Assembly: GCF_029784135.1 (NCBI RefSeq)
Contig: NC_073744.1
Location: forward strand, 103,709,766-103,773,765
DNA from: Toxorhynchites rutilus septentrionalis
Lineage: Eukaryota; Arthropoda; Insecta; Diptera; Culicidae
DNA: 64,000 bases
Reading direction: 5' to 3'
A program made the position numbers and the translations under genes. Under the pieces are notes generated by a model. That model did no database searches. It was given only the letters and a program-made list of their open reading frames with translations, and was not told the DNA's origin. This document shows positions 23,101 to 33,665 of the stretch, piece by piece (the first letter of the stretch is position 1; each line of letters starts with the position of its first letter).

Positions 23101-23788
23101 ACACTATTACATTGTAACGGATAGTCTTAGCTCTGTCGAAGCTATCCGTTCAGTGAGGCCGGAAAAGCACTCGCCGTACTTCCTTGAGAGAATACGAGAA
23201 ATTTTGAGTGCTTTATCCAGACGCTGTTATGTCATTACCTTTGTCTGGGTCCCTTCACATTGCTCAATTCTGGGTAATGAGAGGGCTGACTCATTAGCAA
23301 AGGTAGGTGCAATTGAAGGCGATATTTATCAGCGTCAAATCGCCTTCAATGAATTTTATTCTTTAGTCCGCAAAAATACCATAGTTAACTGGCAACGCAA
23401 ATGGAACGAAGATGAATTGGGCCGGTGGCTCCACTCGATTATCCCTAAGGTTAGCCTCAAACCATGGTTCAAAAGTCTGGACTTGAGCCGGGACTTTATT
23501 CGCACCTTCTCCCGACTCATGTCCAATCACTGTTCGTTAGATGCGCTACTCTTTCGTATTAATCTTGCCGACAACAATCTTTGTGTTTGTGGCCAAGGTT
23601 ACCACGACATCGAGCACGTTGTTTGGTCGTGCGAGCTGTATCTTGTCGCCAGATCGAATTTAGTAGTCACCCTTCGGGCCCGAGGAAGGCAGCCCAATGT
23701 GCCGGTGAGAGACGTGTTGGCTCGGTTAGACCTTGATTACATGTCCCAAATATATGTATTCCTTAAAGCTATCGATCTTCGTGTGTGA
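20104..23788 (+). pseudogene. A2 ORF2: endonuclease / RT / RNase H, one-base insertion
   Basis: The domains are in the order seen in A1: APE endonuclease (QWNCRS, ALSETWL, GDFNSHG, GSDHLPI all present), RT (FLDIKGAFDS, GLPQGSCLSP, LADDG), RNase H (FTDGSS, ELAAI, VTDSLSS, WVPSHCS...GNERAD) and C-terminal CVCGQGYHDIEHVVWSC. The only lesion found is an A-run of nine at 21782-21790 where A1 and A3 have eight, which shifts the frame inside the RT domain before the catalytic aspartates. The span is 3685 bases, one more than the intact length of 3684. A homopolymer sequencing error is a real alternative, in which case A2 would be fully coding. Confidence 0.93.
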
Positions 23789-24000
23789 TTGTCCTTATAC
23801 CCTTAGTTTTTCCTTTTCCTTTTCCTTTGTGAGAGATCGGATCCCTTCTTAAGAATAAGATGAAATGTAAATACATATTAGATATAAGATAGGTTTAAGA
23901 ATTGAGTGTGATGAGTGTGATTGAGAGTGTGAGTGTGATCAATGTCAACATATCCTCATATCCCCTCCTTTTCCTGAAGAAAATATGTCACTTTTCTAAA

Positions 24001-24025
24001 CTCGAGTTGACCGCGAGTAATCGGT
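24001..24025 (+). other. Conserved 3' UTR motif of A2
   Basis: CTCGAG, then TTG, then ACCGCGAGTAATCGGT, about 135 bases before the A-tail. It is identical in its fixed positions to the other four copies. Confidence 0.7.
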
Positions 24026-24170
24026 TTCCTATATTATTAACATTAGAATTAAGGAAAAATGTATATATACTAGTAACAATACAGTAAGGAGTTCGGCTCC
24101 TTTAAACCTATGTAACTGAGCCTGTAAAAATAAACGATTTAAATAAAAAAAAAAAAAAAAACAAAAAGTG

Positions 24171-24251
24171 CAGATTGCTTTACCGTTATATTCATCATCA
24201 GCACTAGCGGATCATAATTACGCGAATTCCATTCGGTCAGCTTCTTGCTAG
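24171..24251 (+). pseudogene. THAP gene relic, end of exon 2
   Basis: After A2 and one copy of its target duplication, the exon-2 frame continues without a stop for 26 codons (starting QIALPLYSSS) to TAG at 24249-24251. Exon 2 before A2 is exactly 43 codons, so the phase is kept. The continuation has no recognised domain. Confidence 0.5.
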
Positions 24252-24574
24252 TGAAAAAACGTTAGAAAAAAAATATTTCACTTTTGCTATGTATTTATGT
24301 ATCGAAATTCGCCAATGTCGAATTTTGCTCTCACATTGAAATCTTGAAGTGAACTAAGCGTTATTCGTAGGTTGTTGATATCCTGTCAGGTTTTGATACC
24401 TTGCAATATGAGATGTTCTTTCAGAGATGCAATGATCAATTAAACAATTGACGGAAAATGTAGTTCATTCATTTTATAATGTTAATTATTTTTGCCTTTG
24501 ATAACAATACCTTTTTTATAGTGTTGATTATCATAAGAAAAATAACACTCCTGATCGTTGGATCTGTTTTGACA
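24252..24574. other. AT-rich stretch without a gene, left flank of B1
   Basis: No ORF or repeat was recognised. It ends at the poly-T of B1. It does not resemble the gypsy integrase found at B1's other end (30710), although a simple insertion of B1 would require matching flanks. Confidence 0.5.
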
Positions 24575-24693
24575 TTTTTTTTTTTTCCAAAAATATATTT
24601 TTTTTTATTAAGGCACATGTGGCGTTAGCCTGACGGGGCCGGGAGTCCAATATTTTGACAATTTTTGTCTTACAACTATGTTAGTAATATGTA

Positions 24694-24718
24694 ACCGATT
24701 ACTCGCGGTTGGCTCGAG
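24694..24718 (-). other. Conserved 3' UTR motif of B1
   Basis: The minus strand reads CTCGAG, then CCA, then ACCGCGAGTAATCGGT, with the fixed positions identical to those in families A and C although the rest of the 3' UTR is unrelated. Confidence 0.7.
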
Positions 24719-25102
24719 GTTAGTATTACAAGTGTTCTCATAATTGGTATGTTGCAGTCTTCGATGCTCTGTACGTGTGCCCGACATGGGATACCTCCTA
24801 TTGGGATGCAGCTGACCATTAATCAGCAACGCCCCCCTAGTCTGTACCCCATATCTAGCGTGGTGCGTCTTTCTCGACTCGAGGAATCCAGGATAGAATG
24901 GTCACTAGCCGGCTCAATCATCAGCTCGTGTAGAGTTGTCATGAGCGGTACAACCTTTGGCTCTTGTTGAATCATCAGTGGACTGCACAACCTTTGGCCC
25001 GTGTATCTGTAAAGAGTGTGTGTATGTATTGCCGCGACTAAGTAAAAGTTTATAGATCGGATAGGAGGGATATGAAACAGGGACACAACGAAGGAAACAT
25101 CA

Positions 25103-25676
25103 TTAAACGTTGACATCGGCGTTTCTGAGGAACAGGTATAGATGAAGCAGAAGATCAGGATCACAGCTACCTAAGATATCCCGGACGGGGATATCCGATT
25201 GTCTGCCTTTTGCTCTCAGTGCTCTAGAGAGCTGAGAGCGAGCAGCATGGAACCGGATACACGACCAGACAATATGCTCGATGTCGTGGTAGCCATCGCC
25301 ACAATCACAAAGATTGTTTGCTGCGAGCCCAATGCGATAGAGATGCGCGTTTAGGTTGTAGTGATTGGACATAAGCCGAGATATCACGCGAATGAAATCA
25401 CGACCTACATTCAATCCCTTGAACCATGCACTCGTCGAGACCTTAGGGATAATCGTGTGTAACCAACGACCGAACTCATCACCACTCCACATGCGTTGCC
25501 AACTTACGAGCGTATACTGACGAGGAATGTGGAAAAATTCATTATAAGCAATTTGCCTTTCAAAAAGTGTGCCTTCTAAAGCGCCCACCTTAGCTAGCGA
25601 GTCCGCTTTCTCATTCCCCGGAATCGAGCAATGAGAGGGAACCCATGCTAAGGTAATCTTGAATAATTTTTCGACC
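25103..25676 (-). pseudogene. B1 ORF2, C-terminal part (end of RNase H and zinc knuckle)
   Basis: This continues the ORF2 frame on the far side of N2. It carries the last RNase H motif (WVPSHCSIPGNEKAD), a conserved C-terminal region (RQIAYNEFF, SRLMSNHYNLNAH) and the zinc knuckle CDCGDGYHDIEHIVWSC, and it ends in a stop at 25103. The first residues at the N2 border (about 25676) continue the frame of the part that ends at 26763 when N2 and one AAAA are removed. Confidence 0.88.
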
Positions 25677-25680
25677 AAAA

Positions 25681-26758
25681 CAGGAAGTGGGTTATATCTA
25701 TGGTATAACCGCAAGGGTGACGTAGGACTATCGTTGATTTAGAGATCATTTGTATGAAATTGAATCTGAATTCATTCTGAATGAATGAATTTTTGGAGAA
25801 CTTCAAAACGAGAGCGTTACGTTGGAGGCACAAGGTTTTATGCATCCAATATTGGATACGGAAATATCCTACTGATGGGGAAGAATAATCTTCAGAAGCT
25901 ATCCTGTTGATTGCGATTGATTGAAAAATCACAAAACCTAATGTATTTGGTCACAGTGTTACATGGATAGAAAACATTAAAATAAACTCTTTCATATGAA
26001 TGTAATTTTAAATTCCCAGAGGAACTGGCAGATTATTTTCAGTAACGATTAGATATTTCCACATTTTCCTCGATACTGGAAGCCCACCAGTGGTTAATGC
26101 TAAATCGATAACCATCTGTTAATAGCACTTGATTGAAACATATTTGGTCACAGTGTTACATGGATAGAAAACATTCAAATAAACTCTTTCACATGAATGT
26201 ATTTCTAAATTCCTAGAGGAACTGGCAGATTATTTTCCGGATCTTTCTCGATCCAAACGGAAAGAATTCCGTGCGTGTATGTGTGTGTGTGTAGCGGCTG
26301 CTTCGAGATCTTCCCGGGGAACCGTTTGTAGCATCACTCTCCTCCTGATGGATTCCCTTCTGGCCTAAGGTGCACAAACAGGCTCTTGGTGACACCGTTC
26401 ATCCGCGCTTTCATGATAAATGAAGAGCTTCACCACAACAGCGACAACATGCTCCAATCGCTGTTCAATTAGAACTGAGTGGATTTCCGAGCGGCGCTCG
26501 CTTATATACCGATTGGTGATTTCAATAGCCTATTTTGAAATCAAATTTAAGACTATTGAAACAAGTTTTTGGATCAGAAAGTAACAAGTATAGAACGCGT
26601 AGACATTTTATCTTTCGAATGAAGTGTTTATCATACTATTTCGTTCAGTTGTTTAGGAGCTATTAACACTCAAAATCTCGGTCTTCGGCGTAACGCTTTC
26701 GTTTTCGAAACTTTGATTTTACACCCCGGTATAGAAATGAAAGACGTAGTCCTACGTC
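25681..26758. mobile_element. Element N2, 1078 bp, in B1 ORF2
   Basis: The termini are the same as N1 (CAGGAAGTGGGTTATATC ... TAGTCCTACGTC), with AAAA at 25677-25680 and 26759-26762. B1 ORF2 resumes in frame if the element and one AAAA are removed, so the empty site is known (CCAAAACAC). The interior has only about two 198-bp units and a remnant of the beta module (about 26240-26330), with no 82-codon ORF. Confidence 0.85.
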
Positions 26759-26762
26759 AAAA

Positions 26763-28966
26763 CACTCAATAGTTGTCTTATTCTTGTTAGGAAATAAGAT
26801 GAGCATTTATCAACTTTCATTGAGCGGATTGCCTCTATTGAGCTGAGACTGTCTGAAAAAATAAAATAGTGGTCGATGGGCAATGTTTCAATGATCCCTA
26901 ATGCGTAATATATCGCACTTAGTTCAGCGACCCACACGGAACAAGGATCTTTGAGTTTGAAAGAGGCACTGGAATTTTCATTGAAGATGCCGAAGCCAGT
27001 GGACCCGTTTATGAATGAACCGTCAGTAAAGAACATTTTATCAGATCTAACTTTCTCATATTCTGCCGAAAATATCGGCGGAATAGAATCGGAGCGTAGG
27101 TGATCTGGGATTCCATGGATTTTTTGTCGCATGGACAGATAAAAAATGACAGAGGAATTGCAGAAGTATGGGAAGCAAACTTGGTTGGAGATGCCTGGTG
27201 AAGGGTGCACGTCGTGGGTAAGGTACTCATGGTATAAAGACATAAAACTTGACTGAGGAGTCAGTTGGAGTAGATTTTCGAAGTTATCAATCACCAATAG
27301 ATTCATGATCTTGCAACGGATGAGAAATCTGTACGATAATTCTGTGAACCGAAGAGTAAGCGGGGGTACTCCTGCCAAAACTTCGAGACTCATCGCATGT
27401 GTCGAATGCAAACACCCCATGGCTATACGCAAGCAACGATATTGTATTCTCTCCAGCTTGAGAATATGAATCCTGGCAGCTGATCGGAAGCAAAAACTGC
27501 CATATTCTAACACAGATAATATCGTTGTTTTGTACAGCTGAATGAGGTCTCCTGGATGGGCGCCCCACCATGTTCCGGTTATTGTTTGGAGAAAATTGAT
27601 TCTTTGCTGGCATTTCTGTTTCAAATATGCAATGTGTCTCCCCCAGGTACACTTAGAATCAAAATATACACCCAGGTATTTGAAAAACATAGAGTGTTGG
27701 ATCGTTTTGCCGGATAGGTGAAGCTGGAATTGGGCGGGTTTGTGCTTCCTAGAAAAAACGACCATTTCAGTTTTCTCCGTAGAGAATTCGATACCCAGCT
27801 TGAGGGCCCACGTGAACAGATTGTTCAGGGTATCTTGCAACGACTTTTGCAGAACGACGGGATTAGTACCCGTGATGGAAATAACTCCATCGTCTGCAAG
27901 TTGTCTCAGCGTGCAGTCTCTAGTTAGACAATCATCCATATCATTGACGTAAAAACTGTACAAGAGGGGGCTTAGGCAGGAGCCTTGTGGTAGGCCCATA
28001 AAACTGTAACGAGAAGATTTCGAGCTGCCATGAGAGAAAATCATGTGCTTTTCTGACAGTAAATTGTACAGGAAATTATTGAGAATTGGTGAAAGTCCAC
28101 GATTATGAAGCTTCTCTGAGAGAATTTCCATGGAAACTGAATCAAATGCCCCTTTGATATCGAGAAAAACGGAAGCCATTTGTTCTTTGCGAGCAAATGC
28201 GATTTGGATTTCAGAAGATAGCAGCGCGAGACAATCATTTGTCCCTTTACCTCGGCGGAAGCCAAACTGCGTATTTGACAGCAAATTGTTCGTTTCGACC
28301 CACTTGTCCAAACGAAGTAGAATCATTTTCTCTAACAATTTACGAATACAGGATAACATTGCAATCGGCCTATATGAGTTGTGATCGCAAGCCGGCTTGT
28401 TGGGTTTCCGTATGGCTATCACTCTCACTTGTCTCCAGTCATGCGGGACAATATTCAGCTCCAGAAACTTGTTGAACAAGTTCAGCAAACGCTGTTTTGC
28501 CAAGTCGGGAAGATTCTTCAACAAGTTGAATTTAATCTTGTCCGACCCCGGAGCTGAATTGTTACATGAGAGAAGAGCAATTGAGAATTCCACCATCGAA
28601 AAATTCTCATAATCGCTTTGAAGTGGAATGTCGCGTACGACGTTTTGTGCAGGAACGGTGTCGGGGCAAACCTTCCTTGCAAAGTTAAAAATCCAACGGT
28701 CAGAGTATTCCTCACTTTCGTTTGTATGGTTCCAGCCACGCATTTTCCTAGCCGTATTCCAAAGAGTGCTCATAGCGGTCTCCCTTGACAAACCATTGAC
28801 GAACTTCCGCCAATATCCACGCTTTTTTGCTTTAATCAAACCTTTTAGTTTGGCTTCTAGAGCTTGGTACTTTAGAAACCATTCGACTAATCCAGTTTTC
28901 CTGAATTTTTTGAAAGCGGATGATTTTTCAAGGTAGACCTTTGAACACTCCTTGTCCCACCAAAGT
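26763..28966 (-). pseudogene. B1 ORF2, RT and first part of RNase H; endonuclease deleted
   Basis: The minus frame opens at the deletion joint near 28966 (LWWDKECSKVYLEK on B2), then reads KKRGYWRKFVNGLS, the RT (FLDIKGAFDS, GLPQGSCLSP, LADDG) and the start of RNase H (FTDGSFING, VAELSAIYYAL, FSDSLSS) up to N2 at 26762. The RT domain itself has no stop. Without endonuclease and with N2 in RNase H it cannot work, although its RT catalytic residues remain. Confidence 0.88.
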
Positions 28967-30205
28967 GATGGAGGACCTCGCTTGCCTCGACCGCGAAAAA
29001 GGAGCAGACGTGTTGGGTGCTGCTCCGGGAAGTGCTGAGGACCCCTGGTGCGTAGAAGAACCGCTTAAACCAGGAGGTACTTGCTTCGGTCTATTCTCAG
29101 CACGTTCGATTCGAGTTTTCATTCCAACTTGGGAAGTTTCGGTTTTCTTTCTGGGGAGTGATGGAAAAGAAGTAATTTTTCTTTTCCTGATGGCACCCTG
29201 CGATGTACCGGAACTTCCTGCATTGGGAGCGTCAGCAACAGGCTCGTCGTTCTGCAGAATGGAGTAGGGATTGTCCTGAGTCGTTGGAACGGGACTCTTA
29301 AGCATTTCTGCATAAGTCCCCTTGGAACGTTCTTTTAAGGAACGCTTGATTTTTTCCCCTCGTTGTATGTACACCGGGCATTGAGTAAGATCATGAGGAG
29401 TCCCGCCGCAATGAAGACACTTGCGCTCTTTCGGGCAAGGATTCTCATCATGGCTCTCTCCACAATCTGCGCAACGTTTTTTGTTGCAACAATAGGCGGC
29501 CGTGTGACCGAGTTGCATACATTTGTTGCATTTCATTACCCGGGGTACAAACAACCGAACAGGTAAACGAAGTGCACCTATTGCAACGTAGTTTGGAAGG
29601 GCGGAACCCTCAAATGTCACACGAAAAGAGTTTGGCCGATTGAGAACTCTTTTGTCATTTTTAAGTGACACAGATTTCAGTCGATCGCATGCAAGAATCT
29701 TCACACTTTTAAGTGAAGAGTTCTTGAAGCGACCGACACCATCGAGTATCTCTTTTCGAGTCAAACCCTTTTCGTTTATTACACCGTCTATTTCAACGTT
29801 GCAACAGGGTACGTATACGCGATACTCGATCGCAAAGAGATCACAGCGCGTTATTTCATTCGCTTGGGTTCTGCTGGAGACGACAACTCGTAATTTGTCT
29901 GGCCCCATCCGAGTAATCTCGGTAACTTCGGAAAATTTCTGTGTCAACTCTTTTAAGATGCGAATGACGTTAAAAGGTTTGGATTTTCGTCTAAAGTATA
30001 CGATAAATGGGCCTTTGGCGCCATCAGGGTATTCTTTTAGACGAAAATCCTGCTTCTCGTCTTTTTCCTCATCTTCAGAGCTTTCTATCTCGTATACAGA
30101 ATTTTCCTCCTCATCTTCTGTTTCATCCTCCTGCTCTTCAGGAGGAGGTTCATTATCTGATATATTCTTTGGCGTGGGTGGGGGATCCTCCCCGCCCTCT
30201 GCCAT
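28967..30205 (-). pseudogene. B1 ORF1, C-terminally truncated by the internal deletion
   Basis: It starts at ATG 30205 (MAEGGEDPPP). The N-terminus is very acidic (runs of E and D to about residue 50), followed by a globular part (GPFIVYFRRKSK) and three CCHC knuckles at about 223-275 (CNKCMQLGHTAAYC, CADCGESHDENPC, CLHCGGTPHDLTQC), then a basic linker. Near 28966 it joins ORF2-derived sequence out of frame and stops at 28928. The conserved C-terminus seen in B2 (LSDLVDNIL...) is missing. Confidence 0.88.
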
Positions 30206-30709
30206 ATTAATAAAAACGAAGAAGTAGACAACTGTTCGATATGAACAGAATATAATAATTTGGAAAATATAAATTAGTAAAAGAAATTATATTTCTATAT
30301 TAGTTATTGTTGAAAATTTTATTTATTTCAATTTTTGTTATTATGTGTAATTTGAAAATGAAAAAAGTTCCAATAAAAGTTCAACGGTGATGTAAGAAAT
30401 GAACACCTCTAATGCCAACGCTTGCCGATATGATAAACACAATGATAAACAATGGTATAAATCGAGCACAGAAGCTATACAGAATGATGGAAGAGGTAAG
30501 AGGAAAATAAACTTCTACTTGTCCCGCTGCTGTGTAGCGTGTGTAATGATGTGACTTGCTGCCGGATTGTCTCGATAGCGCACCACTTTACTCGCTTTAC
30601 TCGCTCGCAGCGCACCAGATGAAAAAATACACACTAGAAACGGATGTAAAAAAAACACCTGTATCGTATCAAATATAGGTTCGACCGATCTGCTTGCGAG
30701 TTGTCGAAG
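30206..30709 (-). promoter_or_regulatory. B1 5' UTR
   Basis: This is about 500 bases, similar throughout to B2's leader at 52863-53369, including ACTCGCAAG near the terminus, TGTGCTCGATTTA and CGTTGGCATTAG, then an A/T-rich segment before ORF1. The 5' boundary next to the gypsy integrase is near 30709. The promoter is expected to be internal. Confidence 0.55.
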
Positions 30710-30911
30710 CACGTTATCAATACTCGATTTACTCTTCCTGCATTGTTGACCATCGGATAGTAGAAAGCCGTTTTCATATGAGTGATGTTGTGTTTGGCTA
30801 GGAAGGCTTTGAATGCTGCGGAAACGAACTGTTTCCCGTTATCTGATAAGATGATTCGGGGTCGTGAATATTTGAGGAAGACTCAAGAAAGTCGATCATC
30901 TTTACGGAATC
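30710..30911 (-). pseudogene. G1 integrase, C-terminal part of catalytic core
   Basis: The minus strand reads integrase core around the second catalytic Asp (LSDNGKQF) and the region of the third catalytic residue (NNAGRVNRV), where Gly stands in place of the usual Glu. It continues the integrase that ends at 39334, on the other side of C1. ATCTTTACGGAATC at 30898-30911 is C1's target duplication. G1 sequence stops at B1 (30709), and the rest of pol and the 3' internal region are not found in the window. Confidence 0.82.
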
Positions 30912-31444
30912 ATTCCTCAATCGATAGTTGAAAGAGCCGGACGCTTATTGTTCGCGTCTCTGCTACAAATCGAAGCTGGTGAAGTTTTTTTTCCCCTCCG
31001 CCAAAGTGCCTTTGGTTTTTTTTTTCTTTGACCGTTCGTGGCAAGATAAGTGCCGTTAATACCCGGAACAGCGAGGAAGCAGCACCTCTCCGGCAACGCC
31101 GGACCGGCGACCTGTGAATTGGTTCCAGCGGCATCGATTTCATCATAGAGAAGTATAATCAACAACTTTTGCCGTCACGCTATTGTGTTTACCTCGTAGC
31201 GTGCGGTGTTGTATAGCTTCGAATAGGGGTGTTCAAGGTTGTTCGGACACCGCAAATTAGTATTTTGTTTTTTTTTTGGAAGAATTTTTTTTTTTTTAGA
31301 TATATATATATTTATATATTTTTCTTAAATTTAAGTTAATTATTAGTCTAAGTTAGTTTTAAGTTGAGTTTTTGAGCGCGCGTGCGTGTGTGTGTGTGTG
31401 TGTTTTTTTTTCATAGACGGTTGCGCACCGTTTGCGCAACCGTT
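30912..31444 (+). promoter_or_regulatory. C1 5' UTR
   Basis: A leader of about 530 bases, G/C-rich at first, then with long T-runs (31270-31300), an AT repeat (31300-31320) and a (GT)n tract (31383-31403) just before ORF1. It is not similar to the A or B leaders. Confidence 0.5.
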
Positions 31445-32731
31445 ATGACATCTACCGATGCCATTGTTGCGCGGACGCGCTATTATCAATCGACCTCAAA
31501 GGGACCATGGGTTGTTTTCTTTCGGCCCAAGGGAAAATCGTTGAGAACTCTTGATATTTCAAGAGATTTGCTGCGTCAATTTTCGGGCGTCTCGATACAT
31601 AAAGAGAGACCGGATAAACTGCGTGTAGAAGCACTGACTTTTGATGTGGCCAACAAGATTGTTGACCACGAAGCTTTTAACAGGGAATATCACATCTACA
31701 TCCCTTCTCGAGAGGTGGAGATAGAAGGTGTAGTAACCGACGCGAGTCTGAGTGTCGATGAATTGAAAAAAGCTTCGGGTTCTTTCAAAAACTCGATGAT
31801 AGGTGATCTTGTAAAGATCCTGGATGTTAGAAACCTGCATTCAGCATCTTTGGAAGAAAACAAAAAAGTTTATAAGCCCTCGCACTCTTTTCGGATTACT
31901 TTCGCAGGTTCTGTTCTCCCAAACTATGTGAAAGTAGAAAATATTTTTTTCCCAGTGCGCCTGTTTGTACCACGGGTTTATAATTGTACCAACTGTAAAA
32001 AGTTGGGACACTCGTTTAGCCACTGCGGCAACAAATTTCGTTGCGGTAAATGTGGCGAGAAACATAGTGAGGATTCTTGCACACAAACAGTGGAAAAATG
32101 TATCCACTGTGGCGAGAATCCTCACCCTCTACAGGAGTGCCCGAGGTACAAACAGCACTCCGATAAAGTGAAGCGTTCTATCGCTGGACGCTCCAAGCGG
32201 ACTTATGCTGAAATGCTAAAGACCGCATCAGCCGCTCAAGATGAAAACCAATTTTCGGTTTTGTCATCTCAAGAATCGGACTCTGATTCTGATGAGGGTC
32301 ATATTACGGCTGCACCAGAATCTTCAATAAAGGATGAATCATCAAAAAGAAAGCTCTCTTCACCAACGGTGCACCGTAAGAAACCTAAAGTGACCCTCGG
32401 AAGATTGTCTAATTCCAAGGGTAATAGTAATAAAAAAACGAATCCGAAGGCTCCTTCTCAGCCAGTTCCTGGTTGCAGCAAGGATTTTACGTCATTACCC
32501 AGAGAAGAGAGAAATAAAAACGCTGCTCCTCGAACTTCTCGTAGAAAATTCGCGTCTAATCGAGGATTGATAGGTTTTTCGGACATTGTGGACTTCATAC
32601 TAAACACGTTAAAAATTCAAGACCCCCTCAGAAGCTTTATTTCTGCCTTGCTTCCATCTTTAAAGTCTTATCTTAAGCAATTGACTGCTTCATGGCCCCT
32701 CCTTGCATCAATCATATCATTCGATGGATAA
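31445..32731 (+). CDS. C1 ORF1: Gag-like RNA-binding protein, 428 aa, intact
   Basis: I chose ATG 31445 (MTSTDAIVAR) because the upstream in-frame extension is only the GT repeat. It lacks the long acidic or serine-rich head of families A and B and begins almost directly with the globular region (GPWVVFFRPKGK, about 20-30). Three CCHC knuckles lie at about 180-232 (CTNCKKLGHSFSHC, CGKCGEKHSEDSC, CIHCGENPHPLQEC). A basic linker (KRSIAGRSKRTYAEML) follows, then an acidic, Ser-rich segment, a Lys-rich segment and a hydrophobic C-terminus. The stop overlaps the ORF2 start in ATGGATAA. The protein should bind element RNA. Confidence 0.95.
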   Translation: MTSTDAIVARTRYYQSTSKGPWVVFFRPKGKSLRTLDISRDLLRQFSGVSIHKERPDKLRVEALTFDVANKIVDHEAFNREYHIYIPSREVEIEGVVTDASLSVDELKKASGSFKNSMIGDLVKILDVRNLHSASLEENKKVYKPSHSFRITFAGSVLPNYVKVENIFFPVRLFVPRVYNCTNCKKLGHSFSHCGNKFRCGKCGEKHSEDSCTQTVEKCIHCGENPHPLQECPRYKQHSDKVKRSIAGRSKRTYAEMLKTASAAQDENQFSVLSSQESDSDSDEGHITAAPESSIKDESSKRKLSSPTVHRKKPKVTLGRLSNSKGNSNKKTNPKAPSQPVPGCSKDFTSLPREERNKNAAPRTSRRKFASNRGLIGFSDIVDFILNTLKIQDPLRSFISALLPSLKSYLKQLTASWPLLASIISFDG

Positions 32732-33665
32732 TTCCCCTAGCGTAGTAGAAGATATGATCAATGTGCTACAATGGAACTGCCGTAGTCTAGTGCCAAAACT
32801 AGATTCGTTCAAATTTTTACTTCAAAATTATGATTGTGATATATTTGCCCTCTCTGAAACATGGCTTTCTTCTGACACTGAACTCAACTTCCACGATTTT
32901 AACATTATTCGCCTGGATAGAAATGATTCTTATGGAGGAGTACTTTTGGGGATCAAAAAGTGCTACTCTTTCTATAAAATTCCTCTCCCAGCTCTATCAG
33001 ACGTCGAAATTGTCGCGTGTCAAATAACTGCAAAGAGTAAAGAACTTTGCATAGCTTCAGTATACGTTCCTCCAAATACTAACATTAGCCGTAGTCATCT
33101 TTGGAATCTAGTCTCGATTCTCTCATCCCCAGTTCTAATTCTGGGTGATATGAACTCTCATGGTACTGGGTGGGGTGATCCTTATGATGACGCCAGAGCG
33201 GCTATTTTTTACGATTTATGTGACGATTTCAACTTGACTATCTTGAACACTGGTGAAGCGACACGAATTCCAAAACCTCCGGCTCGAGAAAGTCGTCTCG
33301 ACCTTTCTTTTTGCTCAAGCTCGTTATCATTGGATTGCCAGTGGAAGGTCATCAATGATCCCCATGGTAGCGATCACTTGCCAATCAGTATATCAATCAA
33401 GTGTAGCCCGCAATCCACTGAACCATCTCGAGTTCCATTTGATCTAACAAGGAACATCGACTGGCAAAAATTTGCAACGGCGGTAACAATCGGTGTCGAA
33501 TCAATAGATATGCTTCCACCATTGGAAGAATATCGATTCTTTGTCGATTTGATGTATAAAAGCTCACTGGAAGCACAAAAAAGAAAAGTTCCAAGTGCTC
33601 CGTTTAAAAGAAAACCAGCCACTCCTGGCTGGGACGATGAATGCACAAAATTGTATTTGAAAAAA
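32724..33665 (+). pseudogene. C1 ORF2, N-terminal part: APE endonuclease
   Basis: It starts at ATG 32724 inside ORF1's last codons. Endonuclease motifs: QWNCRS, ALSETWL, GDMNSHG (Met in place of the Phe of A and B) and GSDHLPI, all in order over 314 codons. At 33666 N3 interrupts the frame and adds 14 foreign codons to a stop. Taken together with 36211-38952 the coding length is 3684 bases, an exact multiple of three, equal to the A copies once their single-base lesions are set aside. Confidence 0.92.

Larger units (their letters stand above)
18053..24159 (+). mobile_element. A2: near-intact I-clade non-LTR retrotransposon, family A variant
   Basis: This is a 6.1-kb element with 5' UTR, ORF1, ORF2, 3' UTR and A-tail. 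AACAAAAAGTG at 18042-18052 recurs at 24160-24170 just after the tail, an 11-base target duplication (the first two As are ambiguous with the tail). Removing the element and one duplicate restores an open THAP-gene frame, which independently supports both borders. ORF1 and ORF2 resemble A1 closely, with ORF2 over 90 percent alike by eye, yet the 5' UTR is unrelated. Confidence 0.92.
24575..30709 (-). mobile_element. B1: I-clade non-LTR retrotransposon, family B, internally deleted and split by N2
   Basis: The minus-strand element runs from its 5' UTR (30709) through ORF1, ORF2 and 3' UTR to the tail (poly-T at 24575-24587). About 1.05 kb is missing compared with B2: the end of ORF1 and the whole endonuclease. 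N2 interrupts the RNase H region. The right flank is G1 integrase and the left flank is not G1, and no target duplication is visible. The element may therefore be a recombinant of two B copies, or the assembly may have joined two copies. Confidence 0.88.

Noticed and set aside
30515..30712. 65-codon minus ORF in B1's leader
   Set aside because: It is in the 5' UTR and is not conserved as an open frame in B2's leader.
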